NCBI GenBank assembly: GCA_963791145.1
Contig: CAWBRT010000006.1
Span: 186,001-250,000, forward strand
Reading direction: 5' to 3'
Source of the DNA: CAWBRT01 sp963791145
GTDB lineage: Bacteria > Acidobacteriota > Terriglobia > Terriglobales > Acidobacteriaceae
DNA: 64,000 bases
In this document: piece by piece, positions 9,702 to 17,744 of the stretch
Layout of the letters: each line of letters begins with the position of its first letter
Position numbering within the stretch: position 1 is the stretch's first letter
Translations under genes and position numbers: made by a program
Notes under the pieces: model-generated
Seen by the model: the letters and a program-made list of their open reading frames with translations, nothing else
Databases searched by the model: none
What the model was told of the DNA's origin: nothing

Positions 9702-11162
9702 ATGTCCGCACAGAGTTCATCGGCGACACCTAAACGCGTTGGGACAACCGGTTCCCTGATGACGCGTGGCTGGGTGAAAGGACTGTTGTGCGTTCTTATC
9801 GTGTCGCTGCTGTGGTACATGCCGCCGCCGACAGGGCTCAAGCTGATGGCCTGGCGGATGTTCGCGCTTTTCCTCGGCACCATTCTGGGGTTTGTTCTCC
9901 GACCGATCACCAGCGCCGCGGTTGTCATGGTGGGCGTGGTTCTGGCCGTGACGCTCAAGATGGCCACGCTTCATGAAGTGCTGGGCTTTTGGGCCAACTC
10001 AACCGTCTGGCTGGTCTTTGTGGCCTTCCAGTTTACGATTGGGTTCGTCAAGACCGGCCTGGGACGGCGGATTGCGTTCTGGCTTACGCGGGCGTTTGGC
10101 GGCAAGACGCTGACGCTGGCATACATTCTGTCGCTGACGGATCTGATTCTTGCTCCGGCCATGCCCTCCAATGCAGCGCGGACGGGCGGGGTGATGCTTC
10201 CCATTACCAAGAGTCTGACCATAGCCCTGGGATCCGGGCCGGGCACGACCAACAGAACGTTGGGCGCGTTTCTTGTGCTCTCCGCGTTTTACGCCAACTG
10301 CACGACTTCCGCCATGTTTATGACCGCCATGGCCTCCAACTCGCTGATTGCGGAGCTGGCGAAGAAGACGCTGAACATCGAAATCAGTTGGGGACTTTGG
10401 CTGCTGGCTAACCTCGTTCCGGGCCTGATTTCGCTGCTGGTGATTCCATTATTCCTGTACAAGTTCTATCCGCCGGAGCTGCATGATACGCCGGAGGCGA
10501 AGGCGATCGCCGGCCGCGAGCTGGCCGCGATGGGCGCCATCAGCCGGCGCGAACTGTGGATGCTGGTGATCTTTGTTTTCACCGTGAGCCTGTGGGCGAC
10601 CTCGATGTTCACCAGGCTGGATGTCACCTACATCGGCTTCGTAGCCATGGCGCTGATGCTCATTACCGGAGTGATCCAGTGGAAAGACGTGCTGGAGGAG
10701 CATGCCGCCTGGGACATCTTCATGTGGCTGGGAGGACTGATCGGCCTGGCCGGATTGATGGCCAAGTTCGGGTTCATCAGCTGGTTTACGGCGGTGGTAG
10801 CGGCCAGGCTGAGTGGCGTTCCCTGGGGTGTGGCCTTTATCGTGGTGATCCTCGTTTACTACTTTTCGCATTATGGCTTCGCCGGCCTGGCGCCGCACGT
10901 GGTGCTCATGTACGCCGCCTTTGCCGCGCTGGCGGTGGCCGCCGGAGCGCCCAAGTATCCGGTGGCGCTCACGCTGGCCGCTTCTTCCAGCCTGTTTACG
11001 GCGCTGACGAATTACGCGGCGTCTCCCGCTGTCATCTTTTTTGGCAGCGGCTACGTGGATCAGACTACCTGGTGGAAGTTCGGCTTTATCGTGTCGGTGA
11101 TCAACTTGGTGATCTGGGTGGGAGTGGGATGCGTGTGGTGGAAGATGATAGGGCTTTGGTAG
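9702..11162 (+). CDS. DASS (SLC13) family di-/tricarboxylate:anion permease
   Basis: An intact membrane carrier of about 486 residues in the divalent anion:Na+ symporter family (CitT/YbhI/SodiT1 type). It has twelve or so hydrophobic segments. Conserved repeats are MPSNAARTGGVMLPITKSL, an SNT-like motif, in the first half and a matching re-entrant region AASSSLFTALTNYAASPAVIFF in the second. I chose ATG 9702, seven bases after GAGG, over the GTG at 9675. It is the only membrane gene of the island without a frame break. Family members carry succinate, malate, citrate or tartrate, so this is the best clue that the island handles a di- or tricarboxylate. Confidence 0.9.
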   Translation: MSAQSSSATPKRVGTTGSLMTRGWVKGLLCVLIVSLLWYMPPPTGLKLMAWRMFALFLGTILGFVLRPITSAAVVMVGVVLAVTLKMATLHEVLGFWANSTVWLVFVAFQFTIGFVKTGLGRRIAFWLTRAFGGKTLTLAYILSLTDLILAPAMPSNAARTGGVMLPITKSLTIALGSGPGTTNRTLGAFLVLSAFYANCTTSAMFMTAMASNSLIAELAKKTLNIEISWGLWLLANLVPGLISLLVIPLFLYKFYPPELHDTPEAKAIAGRELAAMGAISRRELWMLVIFVFTVSLWATSMFTRLDVTYIGFVAMALMLITGVIQWKDVLEEHAAWDIFMWLGGLIGLAGLMAKFGFISWFTAVVAARLSGVPWGVAFIVVILVYYFSHYGFAGLAPHVVLMYAAFAALAVAAGAPKYPVALTLAASSSLFTALTNYAASPAVIFFGSGYVDQTTWWKFGFIVSVINLVIWVGVGCVWWKMIGLW

Positions 11163-11207
11163 GGAAGGCACGGTCCTGCGGAAATAAAAACGGAAATAAA
11201 AAGAAGT

Positions 11208-11228
11208 TGGCGCCGAAGAGGGAACTCT
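11208..11228. other. tRNA-Leu 3'-end-like sequence (candidate att site)
   Basis: This 21-base stretch (TTGGCGCCGAAGAGGGAACTC) matches 18 of 21 bases of the tRNA-Leu 3' end as read on the plus strand at 15075-15095, in the same orientation. The two copies bracket the low-GC island. An integration scar is plausible. The three mismatches and the absence of an integrase keep this tentative. Confidence 0.35.
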
Positions 11229-11527
11229 TACCTGACTAGAAGATGCCCGAGGATCCGATGCTTTCGATCCGGTTTCGGGACGACCTCGGTTCTTACCGTA
11301 AGGCCCCAAACCCGCAACAATTCCAGCGGTACGTATTTGTGGTCCTTATTCTGGCGCGCCCAATCCTTCAGCGCCATTGAGCCCTCATACTCTTCCGGCG
11401 AGAGTTTTAGAGATTTCGCCAGCGAGTCGAATGCGCTCAAGCCGCTCGGCGTGATGAGCTCCGGTTTACCCCAGTTGGGATTGCCACGCCGCCTGATGTT
11501 ATTCATTGGGTGCCACGAGGGGTGCAA
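11228..11527 (-). CDS. Hypothetical protein, RRRGNPNWGKP-type
   Basis: A small hydrophilic protein of 92-99 residues. The likely start is the internal Met before NNIRRRGNPNWGKPE, with a second Met seven residues upstream. The basic RRRGNPNWGKP start is a motif I associate with small unannotated proteins of mobile regions, but I cannot assign a function. The rest is charged (SLKLSPEEYEGSMALKDWARQNKDHKYVP has the look of a helical domain). The stop codon falls exactly at the candidate att repeat, inside the low-GC island. Confidence 0.5.
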   Translation of the reverse strand: MHPSWHPMNNIRRRGNPNWGKPELITPSGLSAFDSLAKSLKLSPEEYEGSMALKDWARQNKDHKYVPLELLRVWGLTVRTEVVPKPDRKHRILGHLLVR

Positions 11528-11739
11528 CTGTGGCTCAGATAATGCTCGGCATCAACACACATCAGCTGGCACTTGTGACAGCGAATGGGTCCCCTCACGA
11601 GCGGCTTAGGCTTTACGATTCGAAGTTCATTCGCCTTAACTAGTTTCACACCTACAGGGTATCCCCCAAATGACTATTCTGCAAGCGCCATATTGGCGAG
11701 AGCCCGCGCAAGGCACCGTTGGGTTGGGCGGGCAGTCGT

Positions 11740-11800
11740 GAGCGCAGCGAACTAAGGTGGGTTGATGGCCCACGTCAGCCGCAACAGCAGCGGCGGGACG
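11740..11800. repeat. Direct repeat F, left copy
   Basis: These 61 bases match 14948-15008 at 54 positions in the same orientation. The invariant core is CTAAGGTGGGTTGATG, followed by CGTCAGCCGCAACAGCAGCG. The two copies flank the low-GC gene block. Confidence 0.75.
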
Positions 11801-11864
11801 CGGAGCGTCGAGCGAAAACGGATGCTGCAAGGAGGGTGCCAGGCCGGCGGACGCCGCTTCTTAC

Positions 11865-12164
11865 GACGGCCCGACTGCGTGTGTCACTTCGCCCGGAAAC
11901 TCAATCACGGGCGACCTGGCGAACTCGCTGGGCTTCACCGGGCAGAAAAACCATCCTTCCGTGCTCGCCCTGGAGGCCAGGATTTTCGATACCGCCAGGC
12001 GGCTCGGCAAGTGCGTGTCCGTAAACCTCGATCCCACGGCGAAGGATTTTGCCGAGGATGTAGCGGCGTGGAAAAAGAAGGCCGGCGTCATCACGCTGGG
12101 ACACGATATCGCCATCATTCGCAAAAATTTCGAGAAGGCTCTTCAGACTGCCCGCGAAAGTTAA
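11865..12164 (+). pseudogene. HpcH/HpaI-type aldolase, C-terminal fragment
   Basis: About 98 codons resemble the end of HpcH/HpaI class II aldolases (4-hydroxy-2-oxo-acid aldolases): GDLANSLGFTGQKNHPSVL, then RLGKCVSVNLDPTAKDFAEDV, GVITLGHDIAIIRKNFEKAL. Full-length members have about 250 residues. Everything before this, including the catalytic Arg/His and metal Glu/Asp, is absent and replaced by repeat sequence starting at 11740. It is in the same strand order as the carboxylate island, so it may be the severed last gene of that pathway. Confidence 0.6.
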
Positions 12165-12307
12165 GTTCAGCGCAGCGGACAAAAGACGCGAAGGGAACTA
12201 ACGGTGAGGCGCCGGGAGAACTAGTCTAACTGCCCCACCCTTCGCCGAACGCGGGCGAAAGGGTGGGCCACCCGCCGAAAGCTGAGTTCAGCGCAGCGGC
12301 AAAAGAG
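12165..12307. repeat. Repeat-filled spacer with GC hairpin (type E)
   Basis: The motif GTTCAGCGCAGCGG occurs twice (near 12166 and 12284), each followed by CAAAAGA-like bases. Between them, CCCCACCCTTCGCC and GCGAAAGGGTGGG (12231-12270) form a strong stem. A close copy of the hairpin is at 48769-48804. It may also serve as a terminator for the convergent 12308 gene. Confidence 0.6.
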
Positions 12308-13039
12308 CTACGGCTTCGTTTGCCCCGGTTCTTCTTTTTGGTCTGCACGTTTCAACTGCCCGTCTCGAAAGAACCGTGCCAAAACAGCCGGTGGTATTAG
12401 TTCCTGCCCATTTTTGACTGCCTCGTAAAGTGCGAGGAACCACAAATATTTGTCTTTATGTGCCGGGCTTTCATCCATCAACATACGAGCACGGGTCGCT
12501 GCCGAGTAACCCCACGCTATGCTGAAAGGGTTTGCGATGTTCCTGTCACGGAAATGAAGAAGGGCAGTACCAAACGGGCCGTATGCAAAACGCCCCATCC
12601 AATATTCATCCGGAATCTCCACGTCATCTGCAATAACAACCGCAGGAACACCAACCGATTTTTCCAGATTCACCGCACGAACAAGAGCGTCACTCGCAAC
12701 AAGTAGATGATCCCCTTGCCTCTTTTCCCAATAGCGACCTTTGGTGATTGCACCACGGATCATGAGGTCATTTCTTAAAGCTAAAAACCATAGCATCTGC
12801 ACTGCAACCAAAAGCCTTGCAAGTGAGTCCGCCGTCAGAAGAATGGCGTCCGAATACATGGTGGCGTGAACTTCTTTAAACTTTTCATCGGACAGCGAAT
12901 CACCAAATTGTTTGTAGACTTCGAGGGCTTGACCAAAATCAACTAATATCCGGTTGGAAAATCCGAGAATATCGCAGAACGCAACGAAGCGAGTTTCGAC
13001 ACCTTCGTCCCCGGTAGGATGGTCAGTATTTTCGGGCAT
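12308..13039 (-). CDS. Nucleotidyl-cyclase-fold-like protein, function unknown
   Basis: A soluble protein of 243 residues. Residues 17-30 (RFVAFCDILGFSNR) resemble the first metal-aspartate strand of class III nucleotidyl cyclases (F-x-D-I-x-G-F). MYSDAILLTADS resembles the second metal strand. MIRGAITKGRYWE and ASDALVRAVNLEKSVGVPAVVI resemble the RxGIxxG and VNxAxRL regions. I know this pattern as a widespread unassigned bacterial family. Catalysis is not proven and substrate residues are unclear. It is the last gene of a three-gene minus-strand operon, starting two bases after the upstream stop, so expression is coupled. Base composition is AT-richer than the flanks, suggesting acquisition. 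Confidence 0.7.
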   Translation of the reverse strand: MPENTDHPTGDEGVETRFVAFCDILGFSNRILVDFGQALEVYKQFGDSLSDEKFKEVHATMYSDAILLTADSLARLLVAVQMLWFLALRNDLMIRGAITKGRYWEKRQGDHLLVASDALVRAVNLEKSVGVPAVVIADDVEIPDEYWMGRFAYGPFGTALLHFRDRNIANPFSIAWGYSAATRARMLMDESPAHKDKYLWFLALYEAVKNGQELIPPAVLARFFRDGQLKRADQKEEPGQTKP

Positions 13040-13041
13040 AT

Positions 13042-13285
13042 CTAAATGTCCGCAGAGAGCCAGAACCCATTCTTGAATCGAATCTTCGTTGTCTCACCAC
13101 GGGCAACTAACTCGTAAATGCCTTCGGGGAGCACCTTGGACACATGCACTATATCGCAGTCTGTTATCGCGGAAGCACTGGTGCCGGGTAAGCTGACCTT
13201 CGTTGCATATATCGTGCAAGTTGCTTCGTGCCCTTGACCACGGAGCACCCCAGGAAAGCTGACTCGTTCTCGTGTTGATGTACAT
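13042..13285 (-). CDS. Small hypothetical protein, second gene of cyclase-like operon (one frame break)
   Basis: ATG 13285 has a clean GGAGAG site and begins MYINTRTSQLSW. A +1 shift near 13250 then continues as VLRGQGHEATCTIYATKV, ending IRFKNGFWLSADI at 13042. This gives about 80 residues, predicted mostly beta strand, with no signal peptide or membrane segment. Its stop is two bases from the next start and its ribosome site overlaps the upstream gene's stop, so all three are co-translated. I recognise no family. If the shift is real the gene is inactive. Confidence 0.5.
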
Positions 13286-13293
13286 TTTCTCTC

Positions 13294-13545
13294 CTAACCA
13301 AACAACCCCTGCTTGTTCAGCACATAGCGCAGAATTTGAAGCATCATAATATCCCGCAGCCGCGGATTCTTTTCCATCATATCGAGAAGGCACGGCTCAC
13401 ACATTGATTCCTCTGTCTCTGGCGTTTCTGTTTCCAAATTCACGCCAACCAGAACAAGGTTTGGGTCTCGCCCCTTACAGATGGAGCATTTTCCCGAACC
13501 AGCTTGCACAAAAAACTCTGACAATCCTGTTCGCATGGCGCTCAA
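13294..13545 (-). CDS. Small CxxC...CxxC protein, first gene of cyclase-like operon
   Basis: 83 residues with a likely zinc-binding knuckle pair: CSICKGRD near residue 20 and CEPCLLDMMEKNP near residue 49, followed by a helical tail DIMMLQILRYVLNKQG. The spacing fits a zinc ribbon or treble-clef module for nucleic-acid or protein contacts. No family name is recognised. It heads an operon with the 13042 and 12308 genes, separated by only a few bases. Confidence 0.6.
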   Translation of the reverse strand: MSAMRTGLSEFFVQAGSGKCSICKGRDPNLVLVGVNLETETPETEESMCEPCLLDMMEKNPRLRDIMMLQILRYVLNKQGLFG

Positions 13546-13860
13546 TGTATCTCAGCCCGGCACTCCGGCTCGCTGGACGGGATACCCCCCTGTTTCTGCC
13601 GGGAAGCATATGGCTACCGCTAGGACTCGTCCAGTGTGGATATTGTGGAAATGGAGGAAATCTGTTCAAAAGCTGTCAAGACACGGCAGTTTAAAGGGTA
13701 AAACAATGGCAGGAATCCAAAGAGTAAGCAGCACCATCCGCTGGATTCGACGCCCCCGACCGGAGCCGCCCGAGTGAGTGCCCGTTGGTTGTCAAGGAAG
13801 ACAAGCAGTAATAACGACTGGCATGGAACCCCGGATTTTTCTGTGGTTATTCATGCCCCC
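13546..13860. other. Spacer between two minus-strand transcription units
   Basis: No convincing gene. A 23-codon plus-strand frame at 13706 is too short and composition-biased to call. The promoter of the three-gene operon should lie near 13550-13620 on the minus strand, but I cannot place the boxes. Confidence 0.4.
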
Positions 13861-14454
13861 TCAACTTTCTTCGCCGAACATCGTTTCACAAGCCTTTCGT
13901 TTTAAATCATCCTGAGCTTTTTGCTTGCAGGTTTCCAGCGATTTTGCCCGTTCGATCTTGCGGACCATTTCGGCTTGTTTTACTTGCGGCTCGGTTCCGG
14001 TCAAGAAAGCCCAAAACCGAATGAAAAGATAGCGAGTTTGATACATCCGGCTGTCAGCATAAACACGCTCGTATTTGGCATAGATTCCTGCGGCGCTTGC
14101 GGACTCTATTAGTTGAAAAGTCCTACCAGCATCAGCAAGGACGCTATCCAGCCGCATAGCATATCCTGTGCATGACGGCTCAATCGGGACGGGCGCTCTG
14201 GTGCCCCGCATGTCCGCAATTCTTTTGTCTAATCTAGCAGTCTCGTATTTCGTCCAACGGAGATTGCAGTCTGATCGTTGTTTTTGGTGTTCAAGTTCAG
14301 CGTTTAACTCTGCTTCCTTTTGTTCGGCAATCACGGCTCGTTTAAGAGCGTTATTCCGTTCTTGCTGATAAGCCCCGTAGACTCGGAGAGCGACGAATAG
14401 AGATATGACAACCAGAACCGCAAAGACTATTCTTCTAGTTCTTGTGAAGATCAT
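13861..14454 (-). CDS. Membrane-anchored hypothetical protein
   Basis: About 197 residues. I chose ATG 14454, which follows a run of seven G at suitable distance, rather than the longer frame from 14718 that has no support. Residues 2-25 (TRTRRIVFAVLVVISLFVAL) form one transmembrane helix with a basic start, followed by a coiled-coil-like stretch (QQERNNALKRAVIAEQKEAELNAELEHQK). Cysteines occur at CNLRW, PSCTGY, ETCKQK and ACETMF, possibly disulphides outside the membrane. It lies in the low-GC island. No family is recognised. Confidence 0.6.
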   Translation of the reverse strand: MIFTRTRRIVFAVLVVISLFVALRVYGAYQQERNNALKRAVIAEQKEAELNAELEHQKQRSDCNLRWTKYETARLDKRIADMRGTRAPVPIEPSCTGYAMRLDSVLADAGRTFQLIESASAAGIYAKYERVYADSRMYQTRYLFIRFWAFLTGTEPQVKQAEMVRKIERAKSLETCKQKAQDDLKRKACETMFGEES

Positions 14455-14515
14455 AATCGCCCCCCCAAACGTGAGTAGCTGGAATCGGCGGAACTTTACC
14501 ATTTTCGGAGAGGTT

Positions 14516-14553
14516 GGAAAAGGGAAAAGCCCCCGCCCATCGGACAGGGGCTT
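14516..14553 (-). terminator. Intrinsic terminator after the 14567 gene
   Basis: On the minus strand AAGCCCC and GGGGCTT pair around a 13-base loop, followed by TTCCCTTTT. It sits 14 bases beyond the 14567 stop. Confidence 0.7.
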
Positions 14554-14566
14554 AGAGATCAGCGGT

Positions 14567-14809
14567 TCAACTGACCAGATATTTGACAATCGGGCTGAGC
14601 ATGTCTTGATAAAACTCAAGCATGTCGCCGAAGTCAATTTTCTTTTTGGTGAATTTTTTGAGGCCCAGCTTTGCAGAACCGACCAAAAATCCAGTGCCCA
14701 GCTCTTCAGTCGGCCCACTAGTCCGCCGCAACACGATTGGCGGGTGTGGCTTTTCAGGTGGTTGGCAATTCACGTACATAATGCCCTCACATTCTCGGGG
14801 GAAGGTCAT
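14567..14809 (-). CDS. Small hypothetical protein in island
   Basis: 80 residues from ATG 14809, which has AGGTG six bases upstream. A GTG nine bases further up is possible. The middle reads MYVNCQPPEKPHPPIVLRRT, followed by TEELGTGFLVGSAKLGLKKF and a helical end. There is no signal peptide or membrane helix. A good terminator follows directly. No family is recognised. It is the outermost gene of the low-GC block next to repeat F and tRNA-Leu. Confidence 0.5.
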   Translation of the reverse strand: MTFPRECEGIMYVNCQPPEKPHPPIVLRRTSGPTEELGTGFLVGSAKLGLKKFTKKKIDFGDMLEFYQDMLSPIVKYLVS

Positions 14810-14947
14810 TAATTTCACCTACCCGGTGCAGGGCGGGGAGAAGGTTGGACACAGCGTAGCAAATGCCAGAGGAAAAGATCAGCATAAAAAGAATGCAACA
14901 CAGTTAGTAAACACCACCCCGAAGAAAGCCGGGTGCCCCACCTTCGC

Positions 14948-15008
14948 GAGCGGAGCGAGCTAAGGTGGGTTGATGAATCGCGTCAGCCGCAACAGCAGCG
15001 GCAGGACG
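14948..15008. repeat. Direct repeat F, right copy
   Basis: Matches 11740-11800 at 54 of 61 positions, same orientation. It lies between the last island gene and tRNA-Leu. Confidence 0.75.
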
Positions 15009-15038
15009 TGGGGTGCCAGGTATTCTTGCCCAATGCAA

Positions 15039-15066
15039 AAGCCCCGCGATTTTTCGCAGGGCTCGA
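15039..15066 (-). terminator. Terminator of tRNA-Leu
   Basis: GCCCTGCGA and TCGCGGGGC pair on the minus strand around an A-rich loop and are followed by TTTT. The hairpin starts about ten bases after the encoded CCA end. Confidence 0.75.
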
Positions 15067-15075
15067 AAAATCTTT

Positions 15076-15162
15076 TGGTGCCGAAGAAGGGACTCGAACC
15101 CCCACATCCTTGCGGATACATGGACCTGAACCATGCGCGTCTGCCAATTCCGCCACTTCGGC
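15076..15162 (-). tRNA. tRNA-Leu (anticodon CAG)
   Basis: An 87-base class II tRNA on the minus strand. The acceptor stem GCCGAAG/CTTCGGC is perfect, with A as discriminator and an encoded CCA (TGG on the plus strand, 15076-15078). The D-loop region reads GTGGCGGAATTGGCAGACGC. The anticodon stem is CATGG/CCATG with loop TTCAGGT, so the anticodon is CAG for CUG codons. A long variable arm (ATCCGCAAGGAT) and GGTTCGAGTCC T-loop complete the leucine pattern. Its 3' end faces the low-GC island, the usual geometry for integration. Confidence 0.96.
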
Positions 15163-15659
15163 ACTCTAGGGTAGATCCCACGCGACGGCCTGACCGGCGC
15201 CGGGCATGAGGCGGGCCACCGTCCGTGCCGGACCGGGCCTCGCTGCAGGAGTGCAAGCTGATTGTAAAGGCAAGGCCCAAGCACGGTCAATGTGCGGCAT
15301 TTCTGATTTACGATTTTTGATTTTTGATTTCAGAATGAACGAATTTCGCTATTGCCGGGCAGGTGGTTCACGAGGCGTGCTGCGCACGCCCGCCCGGCCG
15401 AGGGCGACCGGGCCTACGCACGCCGGTCCAATCTGAAATCAGAAATCAAAAATGCCGTAACATCGGTCCAATCTGAAATCAGAAATCAAAAATCGAAACC
15501 GAAATAACATCGAAAGTCAAAATCTGAAATCAGAAATCAAAAATGCCGTAACCATCGGTCCAATCTGAAACCAGTTTAGAAATCAAAAACCGCCGTAATA
15601 TCGGCACAATCTGAAGGCGACCGGGTAGACAAAAAATCAAAAATCAAAAATCAAAAATC
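15163..15659. repeat. Repeat-word spacer with a degenerate tandem array
   Basis: No gene. Around 15370-15430 lies a copy of the GCGTGCTGCGCACGCCCGCC repeat, also near 17745-17780 and 63345-63415. From about 15420 to 15620 a unit of roughly 40-55 bases is repeated four to five times, built on CGGTCCAATCTGAAATCAG, then AAATCAAAAAT, then GCCGTAACAT, with substitutions and small insertions. The spacers are not constant enough to be a CRISPR array. Confidence 0.7.
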
Positions 15660-16420
15660 TTAAATCTCAAATGTCTGCTGCCGGCGGCGAAGTTTGCGGG
15701 CGCGCAGGTAGTCCTGGGCGGCATGGTAGCCGTCGAGCGTGCCCACGTCCATGTAGTCTTCGCCGGAGAAGGTGGCGCGCACGGTGTTGCCGGCGGCGAT
15801 GTAGGCGTTGAGCAAGTGGCCGAGGAACTCGTCCTCGCGATGGCGCGCATCCCACAGCCGCTTGAGGGCGCGGAAGGCGGCGCCGCGGGCGGTCACGGCT
15901 CCCCATATCCAGTGCGAGTCGGGCTCCGGCACCTTGACCTCGACCCGCTCCACGTAGCCGTGTTCATCGCACACCACGGCGTCGAAGACCGCAGGGTTCA
16001 GCACGGAAACAACACCAGGTTGACGGCCGCATCCTGCTCGATGGCCGGACGAGTAGGCGTTCTCGGGAAACCAGATGGTGTCGGGCAGGCCGATGAGCAC
16101 CTGCTGCTGGTCGTCGACGAAGGGCTCGGCGCGGAACAGGGCATCGCAGAGGCCGCGCGGATGTTGCTGCACGACGTAGAAGATTTCGGCGGCGTAGTCA
16201 CGCTCGGCGTAGTACTTGACGATGTCGCTCTTCTCGGCCGAGATCACCATGCAGATCGGGTTGCGCCGGCGGCGATCATGCGCTCGACCAGGTATTCGGA
16301 GACGGCCTTGGGGCGCTCGGTGCCGTCGACGGCGCGCGAGCCGACCGGCAGGAGCTCCTTGGAGCAGCCCAGCGGCTGAATGCGCTGGCCGGCGCCGGCG
16401 GCGGGAATGATGCCGATCAT
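15660..16420 (-). CDS. Sugar-phosphate nucleotidyltransferase (frameshifted)
   Basis: A glucose-1-phosphate thymidylyl/uridylyltransferase-like enzyme of about 250 residues that would make an NDP-sugar. The start MIGIIPAAGAGQRIQPLGCSK is the G-x-G-x-R-x-x-P nucleotide-binding signature; ATG 16420 has GGAGG eight bases upstream. Then come KELLPVGS, PDTIWFPEN, VPEPDSHWIWGAV and DYMDVGTLDGYHAA. Frame breaks occur near 16262 and around 16015-16060. The last codons and stop (ACATTTGAGATTTAA) are part of a post-stop repeat word. It is immediately downstream of the glycosyltransferase gene, suggesting a joint role in a glycan or glycosylated product. Confidence 0.8.
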
Positions 16421-16429
16421 GATCTTGCC

Positions 16430-17580
16430 TCCTGCGGCGTCCCCGACGAGCGCCGTCTCGCGCTCGCCGGGGCAGAGCGGCTGCCGCTGTGGCGTGAGGG
16501 CTTGCTCGCCTGGCCGGCGCGGCTTCTTCGAAGCAGGCCAGCATCTGGCGGGCGCGGTGTTCGCCGGTATGCTCGTCGAGGGTTCGCTGGCGCGCCCGCG
16601 CGCTCATGCGGCCGCAGCTCGCCATCGTCCATCGCCAGCGCTTGCAGCACGTCCTCGGCGCGGGTGGCGATCACGATTTCTTCGTCCGGCTGGAAGAACA
16701 GGTCCAGCCCGTCAAACCAGTCGCTGACGATGGGCGTCTGCGCAGGCCGCGGCTTCGAAGAATCTGCCCGAAGGACAGTAGCCGGAGGCGGCCATCTCGG
16801 CGCGGGTGAGGTTCAGGGTCAGCCGCGAGGAGGAGTACAGCGCCGGGTGCGCCGCCGGACGGAACATGATCGAAGCGCCGGACGTTGGCGGGCCATTGCC
16901 ACTGCCAGGGATAAAACGTGCCGGCCAGCAAGAAACGCAGATCCGGGACGGCGCCGCGCGCACTCCAGAAACAGCGCGTCGAGCTTCTCCTGGCGGTCGG
17001 CGGCGTAGGTTCCCATGTAGCTCAGAGCCGATTCGAACTCGCGCTGTGCGGGCACGCGCCGGTAGACATCCGGATCGACACAGCCAAACAGCGGCCGCGC
17101 CAGGGCGGCATGCCAGACGAGTTCCAGCTCCACCAGCGCCAGCCCGCCGGTCCAGGAGAGCACCAGATCGAACTCCGGAATCTGCGCGGCGCGCAGGTAG
17201 TCCAAATCGCCGGCGCGCAGCTTGGCCAGCGTGACCGGGGTGTCGAGGTCGTAGAAGACGCGCAGCGGACCGCTCAGGGCCAGCACCTCGTCGTTGATCC
17301 GCGCTCCTTCGGGGCAGAAGCTGGCGGTGATGACCACGTCGGAGGCGGCGGCCTCGGCGAGCGCCCGGCGGCGGATCTCGCTCCAGTCGCGGTAGAAGAC
17401 GAGATCGCAGTAGTCGCAGCACTGGAAGTCACGGCGCAGCGCGTAATACTCGACATCCTTCTCGTAAAAGGTGATGCGGTGCCCTTGGCGGGCCAGGGCG
17501 CGCAGGATGGCGCGATAGGGCGTGGCGTGTCCGTTTCCCCAGGACGAAGAGAGCGTCAGGCCAAAAATGGTGATCTTCAA
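16430..17580 (-). CDS. CgeB-type glycosyltransferase (frameshifted)
   Basis: A GT-B-fold glycosyltransferase of about 380 residues. The N-terminal domain (MKITIFGLTLSSSWGNGHA, FYEKDVEYYALRRDF, SFCPEGARINDEVL, FYDLDTPVTLAKL, SWTGGLALVELE) resembles the DUF3880/CgeB family. The C-terminal acceptor motif reads LTLNLTRAEMAASGYCPSGR, then FFEAAAC, TPIVSDWFDGLDLFF and PDEEIVIATRAEDV. TTG 17580 has GGAG at good spacing. Four breaks, all explicable as single insertions, lie between 16925 and 16610. The 3' end runs into the nucleotidyltransferase start. Sugar and acceptor are unknown. Confidence 0.77.
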
Positions 17581-17744
17581 CGCGCACTCCACCCATCCGG
17601 CTCGTTGGACACAGCCCAATACCGCGAAATGAGGCGGGGTGTCCGGAACTGAATGTACTTACCTCTGATGAAGAAGAACGGACAGGGTTTGCCGTGGGAG
17701 CTGGATCACTCCCGGAATTCGCGGATCAACTCTGCGGAGCCGGA

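Noticed and set aside
12308..13545. Firm assignment as a Pycsar or CBASS defence system
   Set aside because: No recognised effector gene and the cyclase signature is only partial.
15420..15660. CRISPR array
   Set aside because: Units vary in length and sequence, spacers are not unique equal-sized segments, and no cas gene is near.
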